This document shows positions 44,743-55,007 of a DNA stretch of 64,000 bases, piece after piece. Location: NCBI RefSeq assembly GCF_001750105.1, contig NZ_CP014143.1, positions 1,471,001 to 1,535,000 of the forward strand. The letters run 5' to 3'. The notes beneath the pieces were generated by a model. The model had not been told where the DNA came from. It saw only the letters and a program-made list of their open reading frames with translations, and made no database searches. Source of the stretch: Microbulbifer aggregans. GTDB taxonomy: Bacteria; Pseudomonadota; Gammaproteobacteria; Pseudomonadales; Cellvibrionaceae. Position 1 is the first letter of the stretch, and the number at the start of each line of letters is the position of its first letter. Both the position numbers and the translations under genes were made by a program.

Positions 44743-45759
44743 CTACTCGGCGTCGCGGGCTTCCACTTCTGCCGTGAGCAGTTCGCCGTGCTGGTCCGGG
44801 CGCAGTCGCGGCCCATACTGGCTGACCACCTGGCCGGCGGCCCGGCAGGCCAGTTCGCCGGCCTCCTCGAACGACATCCCCCGATTGATGCCATACAGGA
44901 AGGCGCCGGCAAACATGTCCCCGGCGCCGTTGGTGTCGATGGCGTGTACCTTGGGGGCCGCGACACGGTATTCGCGTTCACCGTCCCAAAGCAGTGCGCC
45001 CTCTGCTCCCAGGGTGATGGCAAAGCTGCGGCAGTGTGCTTTCAGGCCCTCGGCAGCGGCTGCAATGCTGTCCGTGCCGCTAAAGCCCAGTGCCTCGTCC
45101 CGGTTGCAGAACAACAGGTCCACTCCATCACCGATCATTTCCCGCAGGCCGTCGTGGAACAGATGCACCATCGCGGGGTCGGAGAGGCTGAGTGACGTTT
45201 TGACGCCAGCGCGCTCAGCTGCCTGGCGAAGCTCGATGGCGGCGGCCTTGCCGGTAGGGGAGGAGACCAGGTAGCCCTCGATATAGGCCCAGCGGGACGC
45301 CGACAGGGCTTCAATGTCCAGCTCTGCTGTGGACAGTCCCGCACTGATACCGAGGAAGGTATTCATGCTGCGTTCGGCGTCCGGTGTGATCAGCACCAGG
45401 CATTTCCCGGTCACCCCGGGTTCTGCTTCGCTCAGGGTGCCCGGGTAGGCGACTCCCGCGTCGGCGAGATCGGCGCGATAGAAATCGCCATTTTCGTCGG
45501 CTGCTACCTTGCAGGAATAGAAGGTGCTAAGGCCGAAATAGCTGGCGGCGATCACGGTGTTGGCGCCGGAGCCACCGCAGGCGCGCTTGGCTGTCACCAG
45601 GTGGTCGCTGAGAGCGCTGACCAGCTGGTGTTGCCGGTGGTCGTCCACCAGGGTCATCACGCCCTTGTCGACGCCGAGGCTCTGGAGGTCGTCATCGCTG
45701 ACTTCAATTTCGGTATCCAGCAGTGCGGCGCCGATGCCGTAGAGGTCGTATTGGTGCAT
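44743..45759 (-). CDS. PfkB family sugar or nucleoside kinase
   Basis: 338-residue ribokinase-type kinase. The N-terminal GGSGANTVIAASYFG near residue 60 and the C-terminal DTNGAGDMFAGAFLYG near 280 with the catalytic Asp are the family signatures. In Pseudomonas and relatives this type is annotated as adenosine kinase, but ribose or other nucleosides cannot be excluded. MHQYDLYGIGAALLD at 45759 is the conserved start; a longer frame exists. It converges on the GGDEF-EAL gene and diverges from mrcB. Confidence 0.88.
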   Translation of the reverse strand: MHQYDLYGIGAALLDTEIEVSDDDLQSLGVDKGVMTLVDDHRQHQLVSALSDHLVTAKRACGGSGANTVIAASYFGLSTFYSCKVAADENGDFYRADLADAGVAYPGTLSEAEPGVTGKCLVLITPDAERSMNTFLGISAGLSTAELDIEALSASRWAYIEGYLVSSPTGKAAAIELRQAAERAGVKTSLSLSDPAMVHLFHDGLREMIGDGVDLLFCNRDEALGFSGTDSIAAAAEGLKAHCRSFAITLGAEGALLWDGEREYRVAAPKVHAIDTNGAGDMFAGAFLYGINRGMSFEEAGELACRAAGQVVSQYGPRLRPDQHGELLTAEVEARDAE

Positions 45760-45869
45760 GGTGTTCCTTGGTCGTCGATGGCGGGAAAGTGCGCGGTCGG
45801 ACATCTGGGCCCGTACGCGACTACCGGCCGCATTATGGCTGCCCGCCGGGCAAGTGCAAGGCGGCGGGT

Positions 45870-45897
45870 TTGACTTGTGGCCCCAAGACCTTATAAA
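45870..45897 (+). promoter_or_regulatory. Promoter of mrcB
   Basis: TTGACT (45870-45875), a 16-base spacer and TATAAA (45892-45897), followed by a leader of about 75 bases that begins with GC-rich dyads. No other gene lies between it and the start at 45979. Confidence 0.6.
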
Positions 45898-45978
45898 ACC
45901 CCGGCGCAGTGCGGCGCGACGGTCGTCGACGCTGCAGTCACACCCTATCTATAGTTGTTTAAAACGCTTGGCATCAAT

Positions 45979-48612
45979 ATGGCATCGACAAAGCGCAGAC
46001 GCTCCCGGGCGTCCAGACCAGGAAGACTGCACCGCTGGATGGTGAGGCTCGGCCTCCTGGCCCTGGTGGGCGCGCTGGCGCTTGTCGCTTATATGGTTTA
46101 TCTCGACGTCCAGCTGCGGGAGCGTCTCGATAGCCGCCAGTATCAGTTGCCGGCCCGCGTGTTCGCGCGTCCCTTGGTGCTGCGCGAGGGCATGGTGATG
46201 CGCCCCGATGAGCTCGCGGCCGAATTTGCCGCCTTGAACTACCGCGAGAAGCAGACCCTGACCGAGCCCGGCCAGTGGACTCGTGCGGGGATGGATTATC
46301 GTGTCTGGCGCCGGGACTTTGTGCATGCGGATGGCCGCGAGCCCGCCGAGGTGGTCAGCTTCCGCTTGCGCAACGACGAACTGAGCGGTCTACAGGGCGA
46401 AAGCGGTCAAAAGCTGCGGGAATTCCGACTGGATGCCGCGACGATTGGTACCTTGCTCGGTGGTGGCGACGACCGCAACCCGGTGCGCTTTGCCGACATC
46501 CCGCCGCTGCTCGCCAACACGCTGATCGCGGTTGAGGATCAGGATTTCCTTCATCACTTTGGTGTTTCCCCGCGCGGTATCGCGCGCGCCATGGTTGCCA
46601 ACCTGCGCGCCGGTGGGGTGGTGCAGGGGGGCTCCACCATTACTCAGCAGCTGGTGAAGAACATCTTCTTCGACCACAAGCCGAGCCTCTGGCGCAAGTT
46701 CAATGAGGCACTGATGGCAGTGCTGATGGAGCTGCACTACGACAAGCCCTATATCCTGCAGGAGTACATCAATGAGGTATGGCTCGGGCAGCAGGGCAGC
46801 CGCGCGATTTATGGTTTCGGGCTGGCGTCCGAGTTCTATTTCCAGAAACCGCTGGATACGCTCGAACCACATGAGATGGCGCTGCTGGTCGGGCTGGCGA
46901 AAGGTGCCTCCTACTACAACCCGTGGCGCAATCCGGAGCGGGCGCTGGAGCGACGCAATACCGTGCTGGAAGTGATGCAGAAGCATGAACTGATCAGTGC
47001 GGATGAACTCGACCGCTACCGGGCCCTGCCTCTCGGCGTCGCCAGTGTGGCCGGTGCGGCACAGAATCCCTACCCGGCATTTACCGAGCGGCTGCTGCAG
47101 GAACTCCGTCCCTTCTATTCCTACGAGGAGCTCCGCACTGCAGGGCTGCGTGTCTACACCAGCCTGGCGCCTTCGGTGCAGAAACTGGTTGAGGACGCGG
47201 TGAGCAGTCGTGCCGAGCAACTGGAAAAAGACCGCGGAATCCAGGCGGACTCCCTGCAGGCGGCCACCGTCGTCGTCGACAACGAGACCGGCAATGTGCT
47301 GGCCATGGTCGGTGACCGGCGCCCCAGTTACCCCGGTTTCAACCGTGCGCTCGAGGCGCGGCGACAGGTGGGTTCCCTGATCAAGCCGGCGGTATTCCTG
47401 ACGGCGCTGGAGAGACCACACCAGTACAACCTGGCCACATTGATCGAGGACGCCCCGATTCGGGTCGAGGCGCCGGATGGGCAGGTGTGGATGCCGTCCA
47501 ACTTCGGCAACCAGAGTCACGGTCCCACGCCGCTGTATCTCGCCCTGGCCAAGTCCTACAACCAGGCCACAGCGAGGCTCGGTCTCGATCTGGGCATCGA
47601 GAATGTGCGCCAGACCATCCGTCGTCTCGGGGTACAGGCTGACCTGCCGCGGGTGCCGTCACTGTTCCTCGGTGCAGTGGAGCTGACCCCCTTTGAAGTG
47701 GCGGGTATGTACCAGACCTTCGCTAATGGCGGTGAGAATGTGGAACTGCGTACCCTGCTGGCAGTGTCGGACGCGCAGGGTGAGCAGGTGCAGAAATTCC
47801 GTCGCAAGGCCGATCGCAACGTGGATGCGGTGCCGGCGTTTCTGCTCCGTTACAGCCTCGAGCAGGTGATGCGCGAGGGAACCGGCAAGAGCGCCATGCG
47901 CAGTCTGCCGGGTAGTGTGGCCTTCGCCGGCAAGACCGGTACCACCAACGACTACCGCGACAGCTGGTTCGCAGGCTTCTCGCCGGATGTGACGGCCGTA
48001 GTCTGGCTGGGTCGGGACGACAATGAGCGCACCAGCCTCACGGGGGCGACCGGCGCCCTGACCGTCTGGACCGAGATCATGCGCAAGCTGCCCCACCGGC
48101 ACGGGCGGGTGGGGGCTCCGCGTGGGGTTGAATACAAGACGGTCAACGACCGGGGCCAGTTTATGGATCCCCGCTACTGTGAGGGTGGCCGCAACATGCC
48201 CTTCTCCTTTGAGACCCGGCTGGAACCCGCCCCCGAATGCGCTGGCCGCGACCGTTTCCGCTGGTTCCGGGATTTCTTTGGTGATGACCGCGGGGAAACA
48301 GACGAGACTGCACCGGTCGAGGAAATGACACCCGGCTGGGGTGTGGATCCGCGCGAGCAGCAGCGAGAGCAGGAGCGTGAGCGACAGCTGCAGGAGCAGC
48401 TGCGCCGTGATGACGAGACGCAGCAGCCTGGGGAATTTGAGCAGGCACCGCTGTTCGAGGAGGAGCCTCAGCAATTCGAAGAGGAGCCTTTGCAATTGCC
48501 CCGCGGAGAGGAAGAGGAGTTGCGGGAGCAGCAGGAGATCCGCAGCCAGGATGACACGGGAGTGCCGGTGGAGGAGGCTCAGCCCTGGTCGGACGAGGAT
48601 CAGTGGCCATAA
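45979..48612 (+). CDS. mrcB: Penicillin-binding protein 1B, bifunctional transglycosylase-transpeptidase
   Basis: Polymerises and cross-links peptidoglycan at the inner membrane. The 877-residue protein has a basic cytoplasmic tail, one membrane helix (about residues 20-45), a UB2H-like region (about 70-150), a transglycosylase domain with catalytic Glu186 in EDQDF and GGSTITQQLVKN, and a transpeptidase domain with SxxK at Ser466 (GSLIKP), SxN at Ser526 and KTG at Lys652. After about residue 775 comes a tail very rich in Glu and Gln, which is longer and more acidic than in E. coli. LpoB-type activators would bind the UB2H region. A terminator follows the gene. Confidence 0.95.
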   Translation: MASTKRRRSRASRPGRLHRWMVRLGLLALVGALALVAYMVYLDVQLRERLDSRQYQLPARVFARPLVLREGMVMRPDELAAEFAALNYREKQTLTEPGQWTRAGMDYRVWRRDFVHADGREPAEVVSFRLRNDELSGLQGESGQKLREFRLDAATIGTLLGGGDDRNPVRFADIPPLLANTLIAVEDQDFLHHFGVSPRGIARAMVANLRAGGVVQGGSTITQQLVKNIFFDHKPSLWRKFNEALMAVLMELHYDKPYILQEYINEVWLGQQGSRAIYGFGLASEFYFQKPLDTLEPHEMALLVGLAKGASYYNPWRNPERALERRNTVLEVMQKHELISADELDRYRALPLGVASVAGAAQNPYPAFTERLLQELRPFYSYEELRTAGLRVYTSLAPSVQKLVEDAVSSRAEQLEKDRGIQADSLQAATVVVDNETGNVLAMVGDRRPSYPGFNRALEARRQVGSLIKPAVFLTALERPHQYNLATLIEDAPIRVEAPDGQVWMPSNFGNQSHGPTPLYLALAKSYNQATARLGLDLGIENVRQTIRRLGVQADLPRVPSLFLGAVELTPFEVAGMYQTFANGGENVELRTLLAVSDAQGEQVQKFRRKADRNVDAVPAFLLRYSLEQVMREGTGKSAMRSLPGSVAFAGKTGTTNDYRDSWFAGFSPDVTAVVWLGRDDNERTSLTGATGALTVWTEIMRKLPHRHGRVGAPRGVEYKTVNDRGQFMDPRYCEGGRNMPFSFETRLEPAPECAGRDRFRWFRDFFGDDRGETDETAPVEEMTPGWGVDPREQQREQERERQLQEQLRRDDETQQPGEFEQAPLFEEEPQQFEEEPLQLPRGEEEELREQQEIRSQDDTGVPVEEAQPWSDEDQWP

Positions 48613-48622
48613 CCTGAAATCT

Positions 48623-48662
48623 GCGTGGACAGCTGCTCGCTGTCCACGCTTTATCTTTTCTC
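48623..48662 (+). terminator. Intrinsic terminator after mrcB
   Basis: An 11-bp perfect stem, GCGTGGACAGC (48623-48633) with GCTGTCCACGC (48639-48649), closes a 5-base loop and leads into TTTATCTTTTC. Confidence 0.88.
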
Positions 48663-48828
48663 TTTACCCCTACTCTTTATCTCCACTCTGCAGCGAGTTG
48701 ATACCTCGCTGCTACGCTGCTATTAGTGCTAGTGCCGCTGTAATCGATCGTAATGACCTGGGCTGGGGGTGTGAATTACTTCCTGCTACTATCAGTCATC
48801 GATAAAAATAAAAACGCTGGCGCTGCTT

Positions 48829-49422
48829 TTGCAAGATTTCCCGCTTTCCGCTTCCACAGTATTGCTCATAGTCTGCACGGCCGTGAGCTTCGCAGCCCTG
48901 TTTCTGTCTCCCCGATTGTTGGAGCAGTGTGCTTTTCAACCTTACGAAGTGTGGCGTGGACGCAAGCGCGATTCGCTTTACCTTGCCGGCTTCGTCCATG
49001 CCGACCTGCTGCATCTCGGCGTGAATATGTGGTGTCTCTGGCTCTTTGGGCAGCCACTGGAGATGCGGATCGGGGGTATACCCTTCACGGTACTCTTTGT
49101 GCTCGCTCTGGTGGGTAGTCATCTGCCAACTTTGTACAAGGAGCGTAATAACCCACGGTATGCGAGTGTTGGTGCGTCGGGTGCGATCTCCGGCGTTATT
49201 TTTGCCTATATCGTTTATTACCCGCAGTCAGAATTCTTCCTGTTGTTTTTCCCCGTTCCCATTAAAGCCTGGTTGTTCGGGGTGCTCTATCTGGCCTACA
49301 GCGCGTATGCCGGAAGGGACAGGAGCAGTCGTATCAATCACGATGCGCATTTCTGGGGCGCGCTGATCGGGCTGGTATTTGTGCTGTTTACCGATCCCGC
49401 GGCCTGGGCTCGGCTTTTGTGA
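48829..49422 (+). CDS. Rhomboid family intramembrane serine protease
   Basis: 197 residues, six membrane segments. Catalytic features are present: HADLLHLGVNMWCLWLFG near residue 57 holds the His and Asn of the oxyanion region, the nucleophile Ser is in SVGASGAISG near 110, and the general base His is in INHDAHFWGALIG near 170. It should cleave membrane proteins inside or near the inner membrane; substrates are unknown. It lacks the extra N-terminal domain of GlpG. The start is a TTG with no clear ribosome-binding site, so the true start may be further in. It lies 166 bases after the mrcB terminator. Confidence 0.87.
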   Translation: MQDFPLSASTVLLIVCTAVSFAALFLSPRLLEQCAFQPYEVWRGRKRDSLYLAGFVHADLLHLGVNMWCLWLFGQPLEMRIGGIPFTVLFVLALVGSHLPTLYKERNNPRYASVGASGAISGVIFAYIVYYPQSEFFLLFFPVPIKAWLFGVLYLAYSAYAGRDRSSRINHDAHFWGALIGLVFVLFTDPAAWARLL

Positions 49423-49452
49423 GCATTTGATAAAAAACAACAGGAGGGGGTA

Positions 49453-50370
49453 ATGGGTATCACTCGAATTTTTGTGCTGTTTGCTGTGTTGGCGGTTTCA
49501 CCTGTGAAAAGTGCGATCGCTCAGCCATTGGTCGAAGACACTGAAGTCTCTGCTGCGGCTGAGATGACCGACGAGGAACGTTATCTGGCGTGGGCACAGC
49601 AGACATGGGACGGAATGGAAAGAAAGGGCGGTGTCATCGATTTGCCTGGCAGCGTGGCCAGTATCGATGTGCCGGAAGACTTTTATTACCTGGCTCCGGA
49701 GGACACCAAGATAGTGCTCGAACAGATCTGGGGCAATCCGGAAAGCGAGCACCTGACCCTCGGCATGCTGTTTCCTGCCCACACCACCCCCTTTGATCCG
49801 GATTCCTGGGGCGTCACCATCGATTACAGCGAGGAAGGTTATATTCGCGATGATGACGCCAGTGAAATCGATTACGGCGATCTGTTACAGGATATGCAGG
49901 CATCCACCCGCGAGGAGAGCCGGCAGCGTGAGGAGATGGGCTATGAGGCTATCGAGTTGGTTGGTTGGGCGGAAGCGCCGTTTTATGACGCTGAGGAAAA
50001 GAAGCTTTACTGGGCCCAGGAGATTGCTTTCGGCGGCATGGATACCAATACCCTGAATTACAACATCCGGGTGCTGGGACGCAAAGGCGTGCTGGTGTTG
50101 AACTTCATTGCCGGAATGTCCCAGTTGGAGGAGATAAACCAAAACCGTGAAGCGGTGTTGTCCATGGCGAGCTTCAACCCGGGCTATCGCTACGATGAAT
50201 TTGACCCGGACGTTGATACGGTAGCGGCCTACGGCCTGGGTGGGCTGGTTGCCGGCAAGGTGCTTGCGAAGACGGGCTTTTTTGCCGCGGCACTGGTGTT
50301 ACTGAAAAAGTTTTGGGTGCTGATCCCGCTGGCGATCGGCGGTCTTTTCCGGGCCTTCCGGCGCAAGTGA
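49453..50370 (+). CDS. DUF2167 membrane protein
   Basis: 305 residues with a signal peptide (to about residue 23), a large periplasmic domain matching DUF2167 and a membrane segment near the C-terminus (about 265-300, with an RAFRRK end). GGVIDLPGSVASIDVPEDFYYL near 58-80 (in two pieces), FDPDSWGVTIDY near 115 and the membrane-proximal VAGKVLAKTGFFAAALVLLKK are typical of the family. Function is unknown; homologues are often near stress and envelope genes. The ATG has AGGAGGGGG upstream. It converges with the HxlR regulator. Confidence 0.8.
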   Translation: MGITRIFVLFAVLAVSPVKSAIAQPLVEDTEVSAAAEMTDEERYLAWAQQTWDGMERKGGVIDLPGSVASIDVPEDFYYLAPEDTKIVLEQIWGNPESEHLTLGMLFPAHTTPFDPDSWGVTIDYSEEGYIRDDDASEIDYGDLLQDMQASTREESRQREEMGYEAIELVGWAEAPFYDAEEKKLYWAQEIAFGGMDTNTLNYNIRVLGRKGVLVLNFIAGMSQLEEINQNREAVLSMASFNPGYRYDEFDPDVDTVAAYGLGGLVAGKVLAKTGFFAAALVLLKKFWVLIPLAIGGLFRAFRRK

Positions 50371-50382
50371 ACCTGATGGTGT

Positions 50383-50403
50383 GGCCGGAGCGGCTCTCCG
50401 GCC
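50383..50403. terminator. Stem-loop between convergent DUF2167 gene and hxlR-type gene
   Basis: GGCCGGAG (50383-50390), loop CGGCT, CTCCGGCC (50396-50403), 12 bases past the DUF2167 stop. T-tails are poor on both strands, so it is a likely but imperfect terminator. Confidence 0.55.
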
Positions 50404-50436
50404 CTGCCTGTCTTGAGCATGGCGGAAGTATCGCGC

Positions 50437-50790
50437 CTACAACTGATGTTGCTCCGCCCAGGCTCTCAGTTGATCCAAGACTGCCAATGAGGAACGGCCG
50501 AACTCGGTGATCTCATAGGCCACTGCGATCGGCCGCGTGCTCAGCACGTGGCGACTTACCAGTCCCTGTTGTTCCATCTCTTTCAGCCGTTGATCGACCA
50601 TCTTCTTGCTGGCGCCACCCAGTTGTCGCGTCAGCTCGTTAAAGCGCATTGGCCCGTCCTGCAGGTGCCAGAGGATCGAGCCCTTCCATTTGCCGCCAAT
50701 AATCCGCATGCCCCGCTCGATCGGGCAGGGCGTCAGGCAGGCCTCCTCACGTTCCCGTGCCGCTTTGACCTTGGTTTCGGCTACCGTCAT
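50437..50790 (-). CDS. HxlR family transcriptional regulator
   Basis: Winged-helix regulator of 117 residues. IIGGKWKGSILWHL near residue 28-41 is the HxlR signature, followed by MRFNELTRQLGGASKKMVDQRLKEME-type helices and the wing region with VAYEITEFG. The Cys in EACLTPCPIERG could sense quinones or electrophiles, as YodB does. The ATG at 50790 has GGAG eight bases upstream. It diverges from mdaB across an operator-like inverted repeat and most likely represses that gene. Confidence 0.9.
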   Translation of the reverse strand: MTVAETKVKAAREREEACLTPCPIERGMRIIGGKWKGSILWHLQDGPMRFNELTRQLGGASKKMVDQRLKEMEQQGLVSRHVLSTRPIAVAYEITEFGRSSLAVLDQLRAWAEQHQL

Positions 50791-50810
50791 AGAGGGTACT
50801 CCAGTCACAG

Positions 50811-50849
50811 TAGGTTACAAAAAGTATACTGGTTGACGTTGGTAACCTA
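50811..50849. promoter_or_regulatory. Inverted repeat operator between hxlR-type gene and mdaB
   Basis: TAGGTTAC (50811-50818) and GTAACCTA (50842-50849) are a perfect 8-bp inverted repeat with a 23-base spacer. The centre holds AGTATACT and TTGACG, which are parts of the divergent promoters. This fits binding by an HxlR dimer that shuts off mdaB and itself. Confidence 0.6.
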
Positions 50850-50900
50850 GGGTAGCAGTATCTCGTCCGCTGATCCAACAACGCTGTAGCGGAGAATCCA

Positions 50901-51494
50901 GTGAACCTATTCATCATCAATACCCACCATTACTACCCCTTCTCCGAAGGCAAACTGAATGCGGCCCTGGTCGATATCGCCCGTGAAGAGGCCGAGTCAG
51001 CGGGTCACCAGGTCCAGATCACGACGATGCAGGACAGCTACGACGTCGAAGCGGAGATCGCCAAGCACGAGTGGGCCGATGTGGTCCTGCTGCAGATCCC
51101 GGTTAACTGGATGGGGGTGCCCTGGTCATTCAAAAAATACATGGACGAAGTCTACACGGCGGGTATGTCCGGTCGACTTTGCGACGGCGATGGCCGGCAT
51201 CGCGATCAGCCAGAGAAGCAGTATGGCTCTGGCGGCGTATTGGGGGACAAGCGCTACATGCTCTCCCTCACCTTCAATGCTCCGCAAGCGGCGTTCGGTG
51301 ATCCAGCACAGTTCCTGTTTCAGGGGCGCAGTGTGGATGACCTGTTCTTCCCCACACACATGAATTTCCGCTTTTTTGACATGAAAGCGCTGGAAACCTT
51401 TGTCTGTTATGACGTGATGAAAAACCCGGATACGGAAAACGACAAGTTGCGTTTCCGTCACCATCTGCGTGAGCAACTCGGCTTGAACGCCTGA
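50901..51494 (+). CDS. mdaB: NADPH-dependent quinone reductase (modulator of drug activity B family)
   Basis: Flavodoxin-fold two-electron quinone reductase that limits redox cycling and oxidative stress. The 197-residue protein (E. coli MdaB 193) has the flavin-binding start [19 protein letters not shown] and [23 protein letters not shown] near residues 63-86 (in two parts), [11 protein letters not shown] near 92 and [12 protein letters not shown] near 120. It is divergent from an HxlR-family regulator, a common arrangement for quinone-inducible detoxification genes. Confidence 0.93.
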   Translation: MNLFIINTHHYYPFSEGKLNAALVDIAREEAESAGHQVQITTMQDSYDVEAEIAKHEWADVVLLQIPVNWMGVPWSFKKYMDEVYTAGMSGRLCDGDGRHRDQPEKQYGSGGVLGDKRYMLSLTFNAPQAAFGDPAQFLFQGRSVDDLFFPTHMNFRFFDMKALETFVCYDVMKNPDTENDKLRFRHHLREQLGLNA

Positions 51495-51531
51495 TAGGCA
51501 CCCGTAGTAATTCGAATCAGGGAGAACTGAC

Positions 51532-52071
51532 ATGGCGATGCAATCAAAGCTGGCAGCAGGGGCGTCCTTTCCTCAGGTCACCGTGCCACTGTTCGGTGGT
51601 GGCTCCGCGGAACTTGGTCGGCCGGGCTGCGAGGAAGCGGATTGGCGGCTGGTCGTTGTGTATCGGGGGCAGCACTGCCCACTGTGTAGCAAATATCTGA
51701 ACGAGCTGGAAAAGTACTGGGACCGGCTCTGCGCGAACCGGATAGATTTGATCGCGGTGTCCGCAGATTCGGAAGAGCAGGTGAAGGGCCACCTGGAAAA
51801 GCTGCAGGTTTCCTTCCCGGTTGCCTACGGGCTGACGGAAGCGCAGATGAAGGCGCTGGGGCTTTATATTTCTCTGCCTCGTTCAGCAGAGGAAGCCGAC
51901 CACAATTTCTCCGAGCCGGGTCTCTTTGTGGTGAACCAGGAGGGCAAGCTGCACGTGGTGGATATTTCCAACAACCCCTTTGTGCGGCCTGACCTGGAAC
52001 GGTTGGTTTCCGGGCTGGAGTGGATCAAAAGCCCCGACAATCATTATCCGATTCGCGGGACCTTTTCTTAG
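51532..52071 (+). CDS. Redoxin/peroxiredoxin-like protein
   Basis: 179-residue thioredoxin-fold protein of the AhpC/TSA type. The CxxC motif HCPLCSKYLNELE lies near residue 48, after the strand WRLVVVYRGQ, and replaces the single peroxidatic Cys of classical peroxiredoxins. It could reduce hydroperoxides or act as a thiol oxidoreductase in the cytoplasm. GGGAGAA stands upstream of the ATG. It follows mdaB by 37 bases and is probably co-transcribed with it, so both would respond to the HxlR regulator. Confidence 0.83.
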   Translation: MAMQSKLAAGASFPQVTVPLFGGGSAELGRPGCEEADWRLVVVYRGQHCPLCSKYLNELEKYWDRLCANRIDLIAVSADSEEQVKGHLEKLQVSFPVAYGLTEAQMKALGLYISLPRSAEEADHNFSEPGLFVVNQEGKLHVVDISNNPFVRPDLERLVSGLEWIKSPDNHYPIRGTFS

Positions 52072-52136
52072 GCGCTGATCAGCAGAGAGCAGTACTGGCG
52101 GATAGCCCCGCAGGCTGAAGTACGGGGCGATTGTCG

Positions 52137-53237
<1,101 letters not shown>

Positions 53238-53239
53238 TC

Positions 53240-53635
53240 ATGACCGTAGCTTTCTGGTGCCTACTGGCCGCGGCCATTATGCCTTACGTATTTACGTTGA
53301 TCGCCAAATTTGGCGGTGAGGGCCGCTACAACAATCGTGCCCCCAGAGCCTATCTGGACTCGCAGAAGGGACTGGCGCAGCGGGCCGACTGGGCCCAGCG
53401 CAACAGTTTTGAGGCGCTGCCCATCTTTGTTGCCGCAGTACTGGCCGGCGCCGTTGCCGGAGTGGCGGACCAGTGGATGGCGATCCTGGGGTTGGGCTTT
53501 ATCGCCTTTCGCGTGCTCTACGGGTTTTGTTACCTGAGAGACTGGGCCAGCACCCGCTCCATTGTGTGGAGCGGGGGCTATCTGTGCTGCCTGGCCCTGC
53601 TGGTGCTGGCAGCACTGGCGGCACCCTCGGGCTGA
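53240..53635 (+). CDS. MAPEG family membrane protein
   Basis: 131 residues with four membrane segments and the MAPEG (membrane-associated proteins in eicosanoid and glutathione metabolism) pattern, including NRAPRAYLDSQKGLAQRADWAQRNSFEALP-type residues near 30-60 (in parts) and FRVLYGFCYLRDWASTRS near 92. Eukaryotic members conjugate glutathione; bacterial members are mostly uncharacterised. It is divergent from hemB and ends 4 bases before hemL, which converges. Confidence 0.85.
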   Translation: MTVAFWCLLAAAIMPYVFTLIAKFGGEGRYNNRAPRAYLDSQKGLAQRADWAQRNSFEALPIFVAAVLAGAVAGVADQWMAILGLGFIAFRVLYGFCYLRDWASTRSIVWSGGYLCCLALLVLAALAAPSG

Positions 53636-53639
53636 GCGC

Positions 53640-54923
53640 TCAGCCCAGCTGGGCGAACACCTTTTTCGCAGCGGCGATGGTAGCGTCGATGTCCTCATCG
53701 GTATGAGCGGCGGACATAAAGCCGGCTTCGTAGGAGGCCGGTGCCAGGTAGACGCCCTCGTCGAGCATGCCGTGGAAAAAGCGGTTGAAGCGCTCGGTAT
53801 TGCAGGCCATGACCTGCTGGTAGTTGGTGACCTTCGGCTCGTCGGTAAAAAAGAAGCCGAACATGCTGCCAGCGCTATTCGCCGTCAGTGGTACGCCGGC
53901 CTCTCTGGCCGCGGACAGAATACCTTGTACCAGTTTCTCGGTCTTTTCGGTCAGACGGTCATAGAAGCCGGGTTCCTGTACCAGTCGCAGTGTTTCCAGT
54001 CCCGCCACCATGCCGACCGGGTTACCGGATAGTGTGCCGGCCTGATAAATCGGGCCGGTGGGTGCAATCTGTTCCATGTACTTGCGTTTACCACCGAAAG
54101 CGCCAACCGGCATACCGCCGCCGATCACCTTGCCCAGTGTGGTGATATCCGCCTCAATGCCGTAATGGCCCTGGGCGCCAGTCAGGCTCACGCGGAAACC
54201 GGACATGACCTCGTCGAGGATCAGCAGGGCACCGTGGGCATCGCAGACCTCGCGCAGGGTTTCCAGGAAACCGGGCACCGGCGGGATGCAGTTCATGTTG
54301 CCGGCTACGGGCTCGACGATGATGCAGGCAATTTGATCCCCCATCTTGTCAAAGCACTCGCGCACGGACTCGGCGTCGTTATAGGCGAGGGTGATGGTGT
54401 GGTCTGCGAGGGAGGCGGGAACACCCGGCGATGACGGCACGCCCATCGTCAGGGCGCCGGAGCCCGCCTTGACCAGCAGGGAGTCGGAGTGCCCGTGGTA
54501 GCAGCCCTCGAACTTGACGATCTTGTCGCGGCCGGTGGCACCGCGGGCCAGGCGAATCGCGCTCATGGTGGCCTCGGTGCCGGAGTTGACGAAGCGCACC
54601 AGGTCCATGTTGGGCCAGATGCGACAGAGTTCCTCAGCCAGTTCGGTTTCCAGTTCCGTGGGGGCGCCGAAGCTCAGGCCAGATTGGGCCTGTTCCACCA
54701 CCGCGTCGATCACGTCCGGGTGGGCATGGCCGAGCACCATAGGGCCCCAGGATTGCACATAATCGATGTAGCGATTGCCGTCAGCGTCGAAGAGATAGGC
54801 GCCCTCGGCGCGATCGATGAACAGCGGTGTGCCGCCTACGGCGCGAAAGGCACGTACCGGTGAATTGACGCCACCGGGAATGTACTGCTGGGCGTCGGAA
54901 AAAAGTTGCTCGGATTTGCTCAT
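53640..54923 (-). CDS. hemL: Glutamate-1-semialdehyde 2,1-aminomutase
   Basis: PLP-dependent transfer of the amino group within glutamate-1-semialdehyde to give 5-aminolevulinate, the start of haem synthesis in the C5 pathway. The 427-residue protein has [16 protein letters not shown] near residue 120, [11 protein letters not shown] near 146 and the PLP Lys in [16 protein letters not shown] near 267. Length equals E. coli HemL (426). thiE, often between hemL and thiD in Pseudomonas, is absent here. Confidence 0.97.
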   Translation of the reverse strand: MSKSEQLFSDAQQYIPGGVNSPVRAFRAVGGTPLFIDRAEGAYLFDADGNRYIDYVQSWGPMVLGHAHPDVIDAVVEQAQSGLSFGAPTELETELAEELCRIWPNMDLVRFVNSGTEATMSAIRLARGATGRDKIVKFEGCYHGHSDSLLVKAGSGALTMGVPSSPGVPASLADHTITLAYNDAESVRECFDKMGDQIACIIVEPVAGNMNCIPPVPGFLETLREVCDAHGALLILDEVMSGFRVSLTGAQGHYGIEADITTLGKVIGGGMPVGAFGGKRKYMEQIAPTGPIYQAGTLSGNPVGMVAGLETLRLVQEPGFYDRLTEKTEKLVQGILSAAREAGVPLTANSAGSMFGFFFTDEPKVTNYQQVMACNTERFNRFFHGMLDEGVYLAPASYEAGFMSAAHTDEDIDATIAAAKKVFAQLG

Positions 54924-55007
54924 AGACTTGGGAAGTGCTTGGGAATTTGGCCGGCTATTATCCAGTTCGCCCGCGCCCGGGACAATGGGACCGATGCGGG
55001 AGAGCGA

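Noticed and set aside
46390..47520. 376-codon frame opposite mrcB
   Set aside because: Shadow of the transglycosylase and transpeptidase coding sequence; His/Gln-rich composition typical of antisense frames.
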